33,913 nt of DNA from Microcoleus sp. EPA2 (GTDB lineage Bacteria; Cyanobacteriota; Cyanobacteriia; Cyanobacteriales; Microcoleaceae), in contig JAHRFD010000044.1 in the NCBI GenBank assembly GCA_020882975.1, positions 1 to 33,913 of the forward strand. The letters run 5' to 3'. Below are positions 1 through 8,800 of the stretch, one piece after another; position 1 is the first letter of the stretch, and every line of letters starts with the position of its first letter. Below the pieces are notes generated by a model. That model saw only the letters and a program-made list of their open reading frames with translations, was not told where the DNA came from and searched no databases. A program made the translations under genes and the position numbers.

Positions 1-283
1 TAGTCAGTAGTCATTAGTCAGTAGTCATTAGTCAGTAGTCATTAGTCAGTAGTCATTAGTCATTAGTCAGTAGTCAGTAGTCAGTAGTTATTAGTCAGTA
101 GTCAGTAGTCAGTAGTCAGTAGTCAGTAGTCAGTAGTCAGTAGTCAGTAGTCATTAGTCAGTAGTCAGTAGTCAGTAGTCATTAGTCAGTAGTCAGTAGT
201 CATTAGTCAGTAGTCATTAGTCATTAGTCAGTAGTCAGTAGTCAGTAGTCAGTAGTCATTAGTCATTAGTCAGTAGTCATTAG
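1..283. repeat. Heptanucleotide tandem array (TAGTCAG/TAGTCAT)
   Basis: About 40 head-to-tail 7-bp units alternate irregularly between TAGTCAG and TAGTCAT, with two TAGTTAT variants. The array runs off the left edge. There are no unique spacers, so it is not CRISPR. It belongs to the class of short tandemly repeated repetitive sequences known in filamentous cyanobacteria. The same unit in reverse complement forms the array at 14571-14820, but the order of the two variants differs, so the arrays are not simple copies of each other. Confidence 0.95.
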
Positions 284-427
284 TTATTGGTTATTGGTTA
301 GTTGTTATTGGTTAGTTGTTATTGGTTAGTTGTTATTGGTTAATTGGCAGATTAATTCCCAATTCCCAATTGCCCATTCCCAATTCCCAATTACCAATTC
401 CCAATTCCCCATTCCCCATTCCCAATA
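284..427. repeat. Mixed heptamer arrays (TTATTGG/TTAGTTG, then AATTCCC)
   Basis: The first array grades into TTATTGG and TTAGTTG units (a 14-bp composite repeated three times near 299-341), then into AATTCCC, CATTCCC and AATTACC units up to about 427. All have a 7-bp period. The block ends 9 bp before the start of the LapA-like gene and stays open in that gene's frame, giving a false N-terminal extension rich in PNSQLPI peptides if an upstream start is chosen. Confidence 0.9.
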
Positions 428-435
428 TTATTAAA

Positions 436-1314
436 ATGCGTGCTTTATTTTTGCTAGTAATTGTGGTGGGGCTGACTATTTTTGCCCTCCAAAATGTTGC
501 TCCGGTATCCCTGGTGTTTTTGGGAATGCGATCGCCCGCTGTGCCACTATCTATCTGGATATTATTCAGTATGGGCACAGGAGTTGTCACTTCTTTGTTG
601 ATTTCTGGCTTGCTGGCTTTCTCAAATTACCTATCTCAAATGCGAAGCCGCACGAGTCGCAACAGTCCCCCTCGCAATACTTTTGCTCAGGATCGGAGGA
701 CACCTTACCCAGCGTCTCCTAGTCCCAGAAAACAGGACATTAACCCCGATCGCCAAGGGAGAGAAACTCAGCCTGCTTCTGGATACCAAACACAGTACGG
801 TACGCCCACTGCTTATAATGCTCGGACTTTTCAGCAGGATGTTGCGCCCCCAAACTCTGGTAACGCTACAACTTCTGCTGAAGCTGGAACTTCTATCGCA
901 GCCGATGATGAGGACGATTGGGTTTCTGAACCCTCTAAAATTGGCTCTCCACAGGGTGATGATGATTGGGGGGACGATCGCGAAATTGTCGCTCGACCGC
1001 CTGTAAATGACGTTTTAGAGGCAAATCCGAGGGATTATGAAGCTAAACAGGAGCCGAAAAGCCAGTCCTGGTCAGGCTCTGTCTATTCCTATGGCTATCG
1101 CGATCCGAGCAAATCTGGGGTTGGACAAACAGAGTCTGTCTACGATGCAGACTATCGGGTGATTGTTCCTCCCCAAGGGGTGCCGATTTCTGACATAGGT
1201 GATGGGGAAGTAGCTCCACATAATACAGAAGATGAGGAGGATTGGGGATTGGATGAGGATGATGAGTTGGAGGACGATCGCCCCAGTGGTGGCCCGATTA
1301 ACCTGAAAAAATAG
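436..1314 (+). CDS. LapA-like (DUF1049) membrane protein with acidic tail
   Basis: A 292-residue protein with two N-terminal membrane segments (roughly residues 2-22 and 34-58, joined by a short loop containing QNVAPVSLVFLG) followed by a long hydrophilic, Ser/Pro/Gln-rich and then strongly acidic tail with repeated DDW and EDDW stretches. The head matches the LapA/DUF1049 family, whose bacterial members take part in envelope or lipopolysaccharide assembly; the role in cyanobacteria is not established. I chose ATG 436 because the frame upstream is only heptamer repeats and because the first membrane segment starts directly there. The tail is low complexity, contains several GATCGC sites in frame, and is probably cytoplasmic. 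It ends 22 bp before the aroK start, so the two genes may be co-transcribed. Confidence 0.75.
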   Translation: MRALFLLVIVVGLTIFALQNVAPVSLVFLGMRSPAVPLSIWILFSMGTGVVTSLLISGLLAFSNYLSQMRSRTSRNSPPRNTFAQDRRTPYPASPSPRKQDINPDRQGRETQPASGYQTQYGTPTAYNARTFQQDVAPPNSGNATTSAEAGTSIAADDEDDWVSEPSKIGSPQGDDDWGDDREIVARPPVNDVLEANPRDYEAKQEPKSQSWSGSVYSYGYRDPSKSGVGQTESVYDADYRVIVPPQGVPISDIGDGEVAPHNTEDEEDWGLDEDDELEDDRPSGGPINLKK

Positions 1315-1336
1315 CACACTATCGGAGGATTTGATT

Positions 1337-1888
1337 GTGGATTTGTTGCGAGGAGTTAATCTCTATCTCGTCGGGATGATGGGTGTGGGGAAAACAACTG
1401 TGGGGCGGATTTTGGCGAGGGAATTAAACTACCGTTTTTTTGACACTGATGCCGTAATTGCTCAAGTTGCTAATGAGTCGATCGCAGATATTTTTGCGAC
1501 TCAAGGAGAGGAAGCGTTTCGGGAATTAGAAACTCAAGTGCTCGGTCAATTGTCGGCTTATACTAATTTAGTCGTTGCTACTGGTGGTGGCACTATTTTG
1601 CGATTGACTAACTGGAGTTATCTCCACCACGGTATAGTGGTTTGGTTGGATGTGCCTGTAGATCAATTGTGCGATCGGCTGCGAGAAGACACCACTCGCC
1701 CCCTACTGCGGGATGGGGAGATCAAATCCAAGCTGGAAACCCTGTGGCAGCAGCGAGAGCGTTTCTATGCTCAAGCAGATGTCCGAGTTAGCGCTAATAT
1801 TAGGGAAACGCCGGAAGTTGTGGCTGCTAGGGCGATCGAGCACATCAAAAAAGTTCTTAAATCAAAAATCGGAAATGATATTAATTAA
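1337..1888 (+). CDS. aroK: Shikimate kinase
   Basis: Phosphorylates shikimate at the 3-hydroxyl with ATP, the fifth step of chorismate synthesis; cytoplasmic. The 183-residue protein has the expected length. It shows the P-loop GMMGVGKTT near the N-terminus, the shikimate-binding FFDTDAVI and FRELE segments, the ATGGG loop (residues ~83-87) and the lid region containing TTRPLL. GTG 1337 is preferred over TTG 1331 because the ribosome site GGAGGA (1324-1329) leaves a 7-base spacing to GTG but only one base to TTG. It follows the LapA-like gene closely, probably in one transcript. No oddities in the reading frame. Confidence 0.93.
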   Translation: MDLLRGVNLYLVGMMGVGKTTVGRILARELNYRFFDTDAVIAQVANESIADIFATQGEEAFRELETQVLGQLSAYTNLVVATGGGTILRLTNWSYLHHGIVVWLDVPVDQLCDRLREDTTRPLLRDGEIKSKLETLWQQRERFYAQADVRVSANIRETPEVVAARAIEHIKKVLKSKIGNDIN

Positions 1889-2373
1889 TTTACCCGTGTT
1901 AGCGCCGTCTATGGAAGAGCTAGATACAAAGCCGACAGGGTTCTCTGTCAAGAATCATGGGCTTACTGAGTTGTGCCAAAAAATAAAATGGCCCCACCGC
2001 GGTCGGGCTGTAGGGCGCAAGGACAGTTAAACGCTTCTTTAATTGTCGGAAAATTTATGCTCAACGCTATCTGCCTATGTGACGATTTTATAATCGTCCA
2101 TGCACTGAGAAAATCTCTTGTATCAAAAAATGTAACCCAGCATCGATCGAATTTAAGCTCCCTTATTCTGAGAACAATACCTCATGCAATTCTGACTAGC
2201 AGCTCCTTCAAGCTGCTTTTTTATTGCAAATTGAAAGGCAAAAGCCATCCGTTATTAGTTATAACTACATCCACTTAATTATACGTAATATAACGTAATA
2301 TAATCCAACCGCCCTCCCCCAAGGGCAGGGGCAGGGTGGGTCACTTCTCCCTTCTTTCCGTGGCCATGCCAAA
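1889..2373. other. Gene-poor stretch with hairpins; possible small RNA
   Basis: No convincing protein gene. Short frames here lack a ribosome site and recognisable domains. The stretch does hold structure: a GACAG/CTGTC hairpin near 1934-1949, a perfect 7-bp stem with 4-base loop at 2081-2098 (GACGATT/AATCGTC), and a strong intrinsic terminator at 2198-2222. That terminator is more than 300 bases beyond aroK, so it may end an untranslated transcript rather than the aroK message. I could not match this to a known cyanobacterial RNA family. Confidence 0.4.
2198..2222 (+). terminator. Intrinsic terminator
   Basis: Perfect 7-bp stem AGCAGCT / AGCTGCT with a 6-base loop, followed directly by a run of six T. 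Orientation is for rightward transcription from aroK or from an RNA gene inside 1889-2197. Confidence 0.75.
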
Positions 2374-2817
2374 CTAAAACAATATAAGTCTGCCAGTTTT
2401 TGATAAAAACTCTAGGGTTCCTCCCAAACCCAAACCACTCAAAGAAATAGTAGCTAACATCAAAAAAGACCGCCATCTCTTGAATCCCGATATTTGAATA
2501 TCAAGTCTTGCCAAAGCTCCGGCTGATGTCAAGACTAAACAAGTAGTAAAAAGGTGGAGCCAAGTCACAACTATCACTGCTAAAAAAGAGCCAACAATAA
2601 TAGAAATAAAAGCACCCACATCTGTCGATAACCATCGCATAACTAAGGTTTTTGTGTTCCTCAATGGGAACGACAAGGCGATCGATAGGATTAAACTAAC
2701 AGCTATAGTTAAAAACCAAACAATATGGGGAGGAACATCAAATTCCGATAATTTCCAGCCCAAACAAAAATAGCTAATAAAAAGTAGAGTGAGGGAAGGC
2801 CAAGAGTTTTTTCTCAT
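2374..2817 (-). CDS. Small hypothetical membrane protein
   Basis: A 147-residue, very hydrophobic protein with about four predicted membrane segments (near residues 8-24, 28-50, 66-100 and 120-138). No catalytic motif is visible and I do not recognise the family beyond similarity in style to small conserved cyanobacterial membrane proteins. The start MRKNSWPSL is positively charged before the first segment, as expected for a membrane protein. It lies in the same direction as the ferredoxin gene, 96 bases downstream of its end, so weak coupling is possible. Function unknown. Confidence 0.6.
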   Translation of the reverse strand: MRKNSWPSLTLLFISYFCLGWKLSEFDVPPHIVWFLTIAVSLILSIALSFPLRNTKTLVMRWLSTDVGAFISIIVGSFLAVIVVTWLHLFTTCLVLTSAGALARLDIQISGFKRWRSFLMLATISLSGLGLGGTLEFLSKTGRLILF

Positions 2818-2913
2818 CTGCTCAACAGTTTGGGGACGCTCCGTGAAGGGGGAGAGGGGGAAATGGCGGGCAATAGAGGAGAGATTTTGATAAATAATTA
2901 GTGTTTAGGCAGG

Positions 2914-3318
2914 CTACAGGTTAGTAGAAATAGCTTGCACCGGACAGGTAGGGATGCACTGTTCGCAGACTATACAGCGCGATCGAACAAAAGTTAGTTT
3001 AAAGCTTTCTGGGTTCAGGGTCAAGGCTTCTGTGGGGCAAACTCCCGTACATAAGCCACAGTGAACGCAGACATCTTCATCTATGAGTATTTCCCGGCTG
3101 GCGAGGGAAACTCCAATATTTTGCGATCGCAGCCAGTCGATCGCCGCTTCTAGTTGGTCTATGTCCCCTGCTAACTCTAGCACCAGTTTGCCAACTTGAT
3201 TCGGAGCCACCTGGGCCCGGATAATATTGGCTGCTACATTAAAATCCTTTGCCAGTCTATAGGTTACAGGCATTTGGATCGATCGTTGCGGAAACGTCAG
3301 CGTTACCCGTTTTTTCAC
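2914..3318 (-). CDS. NIL-domain 2[4Fe-4S] ferredoxin
   Basis: A 134-residue iron-sulfur protein. Residues ~1-75 form a NIL domain (the fold also found at the C-terminus of methionine ABC transporter ATPases), and residues 84-125 carry two cluster motifs, CVHCGLCTGVCP and CIVCEQCIPTCP, each CxxCxxCxxxCP. This architecture is widespread in cyanobacteria and is thought to be a low-potential electron carrier; its partners are unknown to me. The longer frame from 3408 is rejected as the start: GTG 3318 has a good ribosome site (GAGGA about 8 bases upstream), gives MKKRVTLTFP, and the 30 residues before it are basic and low complexity. Divergent from txlA, sharing a short intergenic region. Confidence 0.88.
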   Translation of the reverse strand: MKKRVTLTFPQRSIQMPVTYRLAKDFNVAANIIRAQVAPNQVGKLVLELAGDIDQLEAAIDWLRSQNIGVSLASREILIDEDVCVHCGLCTGVCPTEALTLNPESFKLTFVRSRCIVCEQCIPTCPVQAISTNL

Positions 3319-3446
3319 GCCTTTAATCCTCGGTAATTTACCAGCAATTTTTCGGTTCTTATGTTTTAGCTTACTTGGCCTAGGCGGTGAGTATGTCAAG
3401 GGAGCCAAATTATTGATAGCAGATAGCTTATTATCTCAAAATATGG

Positions 3447-3452
3447 TATAAT
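3447..3452 (+). promoter_or_regulatory. Extended -10 promoter element for txlA
   Basis: A perfect TATAAT preceded by TGG (an extended -10, TGnTATAAT) lies 52 bases before the txlA start codon. No good -35 hexamer is seen at the expected distance. Confidence 0.5.
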
Positions 3453-3504
3453 CAAAGACGGTTATTTAAAATAAAAACCTAGAATTAAAATTGTAATCAA
3501 TTTT

Positions 3505-4110
3505 ATGAGTCCCAATTCGCCAAAGTCAAGTGCTGTCGAGGCCACCAAAAATTCCGAAACAAATTCAACAGCGTCACGGCTCAGAAACTTATTAGTTGTG
3601 TTAGCAGCGATCGCCCTGGCGGTATCCATATTTTTGGGACTACGCACCCAAACCCCATCAAGTAGTCTCACCGAAATGGCAAAAGCCTCCGCACCAATAG
3701 AAACAGCTTTAACCAATGGCAAGCCCACACTCATGGAATTTTATGCTAATTGGTGCGGTAGCTGTCAGGCAATGGCCAAGGATTTGAGCGAAATTAAACA
3801 AAAATATGCAGAACCGCTAAATTTTGTGATGCTGAATGTGGACAATGACAAATGGCTACCAGAAATTACCAAATATCGAGTAGATGGCATCCCCCACTTT
3901 GTTTATTTAAACAATAAAGGTAGCGCCGTTGCTCAAACGATCGGGGAAGCGCCCCGCGGCATTATGGAAGCTAATTTAGAAGCTTTAATTGCAGGGAAAG
4001 AGTTGCCCCATGCTCAATCAGTAGGTCAAGTTTCTAATTTTACTCCCGCCACAGGACCAAGGAAAACCAGCAGTTCAGACCCCCGCGCCCACGGCAGTCA
4101 AGTACAGTAA
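3505..4110 (+). CDS. txlA: Thioredoxin-like membrane-anchored protein TxlA/HCF164 type
   Basis: A 201-residue protein with a short hydrophilic N-terminus, one membrane anchor (residues ~27-46) and a thioredoxin domain (~60-170) with active site WCGSC (Cys84, Cys87) and the cis-proline loop GIPHF. TxlA and its plant homologue HCF164 sit on the thylakoid membrane and deliver reducing power towards the lumen, for example for cytochrome b6f assembly. The C-terminus (after ~170) is a low-complexity Ser/Pro tail. The extended -10 at 3447 gives it its own promoter, divergent from the ferredoxin gene. The protease downstream starts 206 bases later and is probably separate. Confidence 0.88.
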   Translation: MSPNSPKSSAVEATKNSETNSTASRLRNLLVVLAAIALAVSIFLGLRTQTPSSSLTEMAKASAPIETALTNGKPTLMEFYANWCGSCQAMAKDLSEIKQKYAEPLNFVMLNVDNDKWLPEITKYRVDGIPHFVYLNNKGSAVAQTIGEAPRGIMEANLEALIAGKELPHAQSVGQVSNFTPATGPRKTSSSDPRAHGSQVQ

Positions 4111-4316
4111 ACAAATCCTGGGGTTTAAAGTGCGATCGCTTAGTCTTTGAACTGAAAAAAACTCGCAAAAATAGCCAGTAAAATTATTAATAAAGAACAA
4201 GAACAAACTAGACCGGGTTTGCGTCAAGTAATTAATAAAACTAAAAACCCACCCAGCACAAACATTCCATCCCCCGCGGCAAAAATTCCCTGGTCAAATA
4301 CTAATTAGCAGTAGCC

Positions 4317-5498
4317 ATGAATATAAATTTTTCCCGTTTCGATACCTTAAGCAGCATACTAGCAGGCACTACCGTCGCCGCCTTAACAATCATTATCAGC
4401 CAACCAGCGATCGCCAAAACTCCCCAAGAAGTAGCGAACATTGCCGGACCACTGACAGTACAAGTTAACAGCACCCTAGGAGACGGTTCCGGCGTAATTA
4501 TTGCCAAAAACGGCAAAAATTACACAGTTTTAACCGTCAACCACGTAGTAGAAAAAGCCGATGTCAAATATACAGTTCGCACTTCCATTGGCAAAAACTA
4601 TCCAGCAACCTCAGTCACCCGCTTGCAAACATCCCAAACTGAAGCCGATTTAGCCTTAGTCAAATTTGAAAGTCCAGAAGAATACCCAGTAGCAACGATC
4701 GCCGATTCCGATCGAGCCGTCATCGGCACTCAAATCTTCGTTTACGGCTATCCCGCTACCGGCGGACTTTTTGGGGCAGAAAGAGAACCAGAACTCTCTC
4801 CCGGACTCGTTACCAGCCGCCCGCGGAATCGACCCGAAGGTTACACTTTGCGATATCAAGCAGTAACTTGGAGTGGTATGAGTGGCGGGCCAGTGTTTGA
4901 CTCCGAAGGTCGAGTCATCGGCTTGCACGGACAAGGGGAGTTTGGTTTCGCCCAAACCAGTTCCGGTGAAGTGGCCCCAATTAAAACAGGATTTAATGCA
5001 GCAGTTCCGATCAATACTTTTATGGCGAAACTGGCCCTGGCGGGAATGAAACCATCGGAATTGAAACTAGACAATACCCCCGCCATCCAAGGCCCGGTAT
5101 CGAGCACTAATCCTCAAGATCCCCAAGCCTATTATTTTCGAGGACTTTCGCGGTTAGATCAAGGAGATGCTTGGGAGGCGATCGCGGATTTCAACAAGGC
5201 GCTTGCTTCTAAGTCTAACTACACTCCCGAAATATACTTCAATATCGGTAATGCCCGCACTCTCATCGGTAGCGTCGATCCCACCCGTGGTCCAAGCGCT
5301 ATTCAAGCATACACGCGGGCGATCGCAGCCAATCCCGGCTTTGCCGACGCCTACTACAACCGAGCCCTAGCCCACCTCGAAAACAAAGACAAACCCCAAG
5401 CCATTGCCGACTTTCAAAAAGCAGCAGAACTTTACAAACAAGGTGGGAGAACCAGCGCCTATCAAGATGCTCGTAAAAGAATCGAACAGTTGCAATGA
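4317..5498 (+). CDS. Secreted trypsin-like serine protease with C-terminal TPRs
   Basis: A 393-residue protein. Residues 1-33 look like a signal peptide ending AIA-K. Residues ~38-240 form a trypsin-like (S1/Deg-like) domain with catalytic His76 (TVNHVV), Asp111 (EADLALV) and Ser189 (GMSGGPVF). Residues ~268-390 contain three to four tetratricopeptide repeats with the typical AYYFRGLSRLDQGD and AYYNRALAHLE patterns. The domain order protease-TPR without PDZ is common in filamentous cyanobacteria. Expected to work in the periplasm or lumen, with TPRs choosing partners; the substrate is unknown. All three triad residues are present, so it should be active. Confidence 0.85.
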   Translation: MNINFSRFDTLSSILAGTTVAALTIIISQPAIAKTPQEVANIAGPLTVQVNSTLGDGSGVIIAKNGKNYTVLTVNHVVEKADVKYTVRTSIGKNYPATSVTRLQTSQTEADLALVKFESPEEYPVATIADSDRAVIGTQIFVYGYPATGGLFGAEREPELSPGLVTSRPRNRPEGYTLRYQAVTWSGMSGGPVFDSEGRVIGLHGQGEFGFAQTSSGEVAPIKTGFNAAVPINTFMAKLALAGMKPSELKLDNTPAIQGPVSSTNPQDPQAYYFRGLSRLDQGDAWEAIADFNKALASKSNYTPEIYFNIGNARTLIGSVDPTRGPSAIQAYTRAIAANPGFADAYYNRALAHLENKDKPQAIADFQKAAELYKQGGRTSAYQDARKRIEQLQ

Positions 5499-5872
5499 TT
5501 GTTGAATGTTGAATGTTGACTGTTGTTATTAGTTATTAGTTATTTGTGAGGACGAATAACTAATAATATCAAATCCTCTCTTCATCGGAATAGTAAATTC
5601 GAGTTCACTGTTCACTGTTCACTGTCAACCGTCAACTGTCAACCGTCAACTGTCAACATCACCTGACGGTGTAACCGGAAATGATATGATTTAACCGCGA
5701 AGGCGCTAAGGACGCGAAGTTCGAGAAGAGAGAGTTTAATACAGGACGATGAAGAGAGGATTTTATATAACAAACAACCAACAACCAATAACCAATAACC
5801 AATAACCAATAACCAATAACCAATTCCCAATTCCCAATTCCCAATAACCAATTCCCAATTCCCAATTCCCAA
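5499..5872. repeat. Repeat-filled intergenic region
   Basis: Holds no gene. It is built of several degenerate heptamer runs: GTTCACT then GTCAACC/GTCAACT around 5601-5658, a dispersed element containing ACCGCGAAGGCGCTAAGGAC near 5694-5716, and ATAACCA/ATTCCCA units from about 5774 to 5879. The last array overlaps the 3' end of the CHAT gene and supplies its stop codon. Reading frames through these arrays give repetitive peptides and are not genes. Confidence 0.85.
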
Positions 5873-8800
5873 TTACCAAGGCGAACCAATCATTGTAAAA
5901 GCCGCCCAATAATAAGGATGGGACAAATTTTTGTCTCCCCGCGCCGTCAACTCCCCAGGTAAAGGTAAAGCCTGACGATTACCCGATCGCACCAAATAAC
6001 CATCCTCCAAACGCACCTCTCCCCGCAACATCGCCAACTGCGCCTGTCGTAAAGCCTCAGCCTTAATCGGAGCCACACGCAACTGCTGATAAAACTCCGT
6101 CATCAACCCCAAAGTACCAGCATCACTCACATACCACAAACTCGCCAAAGCCGACTTCACCCCCGCATTCACCGCCAACCCCGCAAAACCCAACTCAGCC
6201 TGTTCATCACCCACTGCTGTCGTACAAGCACTCAAAACCAACAACTCCACCTGCGGATTCGATAACTTCAACTCATCCAACTCACTCAACCGCAACTTAG
6301 TATCCCAAAACTGAATATAAGAATTCTCAGCACCCCCAGGTTGAAACTCACCATGAGTAGCCAAATGAATAATTTTGTACTCCTGCTGACGCTTTTCCCT
6401 CAAATTTGGCAAAGTAAAGTTCTCATTCAAAAAAGACAAACCAGGCCAAATCTTACCCACAATTGTGGATATTTCCAGCGGCACAGCCGGCAAAGGATTT
6501 TGATCGTACTTTTCAGGAAATTTCGATGCACCCATCGCCAAAACCCTAGCATCTTTAATATTGCTATAGCGCGTATCAGTTAAGCTCAAACTAGGAATCA
6601 ATCCTAAACTATACTTCTCCACCAAAAATTGCTTGCCGTCATAAAGAGCAGCCAAAGGTAAAGTTCGCAAACCAGCATCCATCGAAAATGCTAGAGTATC
6701 AATTTTATGCAATTCCAAATCTGCTTCCAGGGGTGCAATTAACCACTGGTAAAGTTGCTCGCCCGGTTCCTTATAGTCAGCATTGATTAATCTCCTGGGA
6801 CTGCGCACAGCATTGGTAAATTCCTTCGCAACTTGCAGCACTGTTTCGCGGCTGGCTGGTATGCTTTTAAAGATATTTTTGCCATCGGGCAAGAGCAGTA
6901 CCAATTCTAAATTGTTGGCTTTCGCCCATACATAAACGATCGCAGGTTTTACTCCTGTCAAGCGATTAACGCTGCTGAGGGTATCTCGAATAGTTTGTGG
7001 GGTTACAGATTTTCCTGATAAATTGCTGCCAAAATAACGTTCAAATTCTTTCCCCTGAATTTGCTCTCTTTGCTGCACTGCGTCGATGGGATTTAGTTGA
7101 GTTATGGAATTGTTCGATCGAGAACTTTCGGCAACTACCACACTCTGATAACTACCCGGCTTTTGGGCAGTTGTCCCTCCGTCACTGTTGGTGGAGCTAG
7201 CGGTGTCTAGATTGTTATTTAACACCGATGTTGACTGTGGTTGACTTTCTCCGGGAGTGCTAGTTTTGCTGGTCCCCAGGGAGCTGACAGCCTGGTCTGA
7301 AGAGATGTTTGTCGTTGTGCTCTTTGGTACCGGCTCGATCGCGATCGAATTCGGCGCAACCACCAATTCTTGGGAATTGGTTGTAGTTTTCAGTTGGATG
7401 GTTGTCTTGGGTGTTGGACTCGGTTCGATCGCGATCGAACCAGTAACAGTTGTATTTGTCCCGGTGTTAGGCTTAGAATTTCCAGTGGCCAGAGGCGTAA
7501 CAGTGCAGGTTCCTGATTTGCAACTACTTTGCAGCAAAGTCTGGGAACCCGATCGCACTTGGCCCTCTGTGGAGATGCTAACGGGGTCGCCCTCAGTGTT
7601 TGTGCTAGTAACTGTGGATCGTAAAGCTCCTCCTGCGGTGATTTCCACATCACCCCCCGTATTCCCACGAGCCTTGATAGAAGTAACTTGAATATCTTTT
7701 TGTCCTGTGATAGTGCTAGAACCGGCTTTTCCTGACTCCGAACTAGAATTAATCACTCCAGTCGCGATCGAACCTGGTGCGGTAATGGAGATATCTCCGC
7801 CGCTTTTGGCGCCAAAGGCATCGATGTTGCCCGATGCTACAGCATTAGCGCTGCGGATGTTGATATCTCCTGCCCCCCCGTTGGTGGAACGAGAAGATAA
7901 AGTTCCTGTGGTGATGTTCCCCTGACTGCTAGTAATGTTGATGCCTGCGGGGGAGGTAATATCACCAATCTTGACGCTACCGGCGATTAAGGTAATAGAG
8001 GCGTTGTCAATCCCCGCGATCGCAGCCGTTCCCATGATAGTACCGGTTCCCAGGGGCGATCGAATCACGATCGGGTCTTGAAAAGTAACAGTAGGTACTA
8101 GAGTAGAGTTAGGAGTTGAACTCGGCATGGGTGTTGAAGGCGATGGCCCAATCAAAACTTGACCATTACCATCAGAACGCCCGATCGCAATAGAAACAAA
8201 CCCATTCCGCAAAGTCGCCAACTCAGCCCCAGTCAGATTCAAACCTTCTTTGTTTCCATCACCACCAATGGTGATATTTTGAGGTGCCTCCGTTGGTTGC
8301 AACACCAAACTACCATTGCTAGCGACGGAATTTTTGTTACCCGTCAGGTCAATTTCCCCACCAGTTAAAGTAATATTGCCCGCTGTTTGCAAACCACCAG
8401 CCTCCATCGGCCCGACACTTACTCCCTCCCTACCAGTCAGGTTCACATTACCAGCAATATTTCCTCTAGTATCGATCGCCCCTACAGTCACTTTCGCCGC
8501 AGCCGTCAGCGTCACATCCCCAGCCACTCGCGACACCGCCCCAGAATTCGATGAAGAAGTGAGAGTCGCTTCTGTACCTGTCCGTAGTCGATCGGCAATA
8601 ATGTTACCTGTTTGGCTGGTGATGCGAATCTCCTGACCGTTAGTTGAAATATTACCAGTTCTGATACTGCCATCAGCTTTCAGAGTAACAGAGGCATTGT
8701 CTGTGGCGGTGAGGGAACTGGTAGTAGTGATTGTTCCCCGATCCGAAGGCGACTGAATAATCAGCGGGTCTGAAAAATTCAAATTATTAGCAACCAGAAT

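Noticed and set aside
1..283. CRISPR array
   Set aside because: Units are 7 bp, contiguous and without unique spacers; the same holds for 14571-14820.
1973..2278. 101-codon frame after aroK
   Set aside because: No ribosome site, no recognisable domain, and it runs across a terminator hairpin.
5639..5889. Reverse-strand frames reading NWELGIGNW-type peptides
   Set aside because: They translate the heptamer arrays and have no non-repeat content of gene character.
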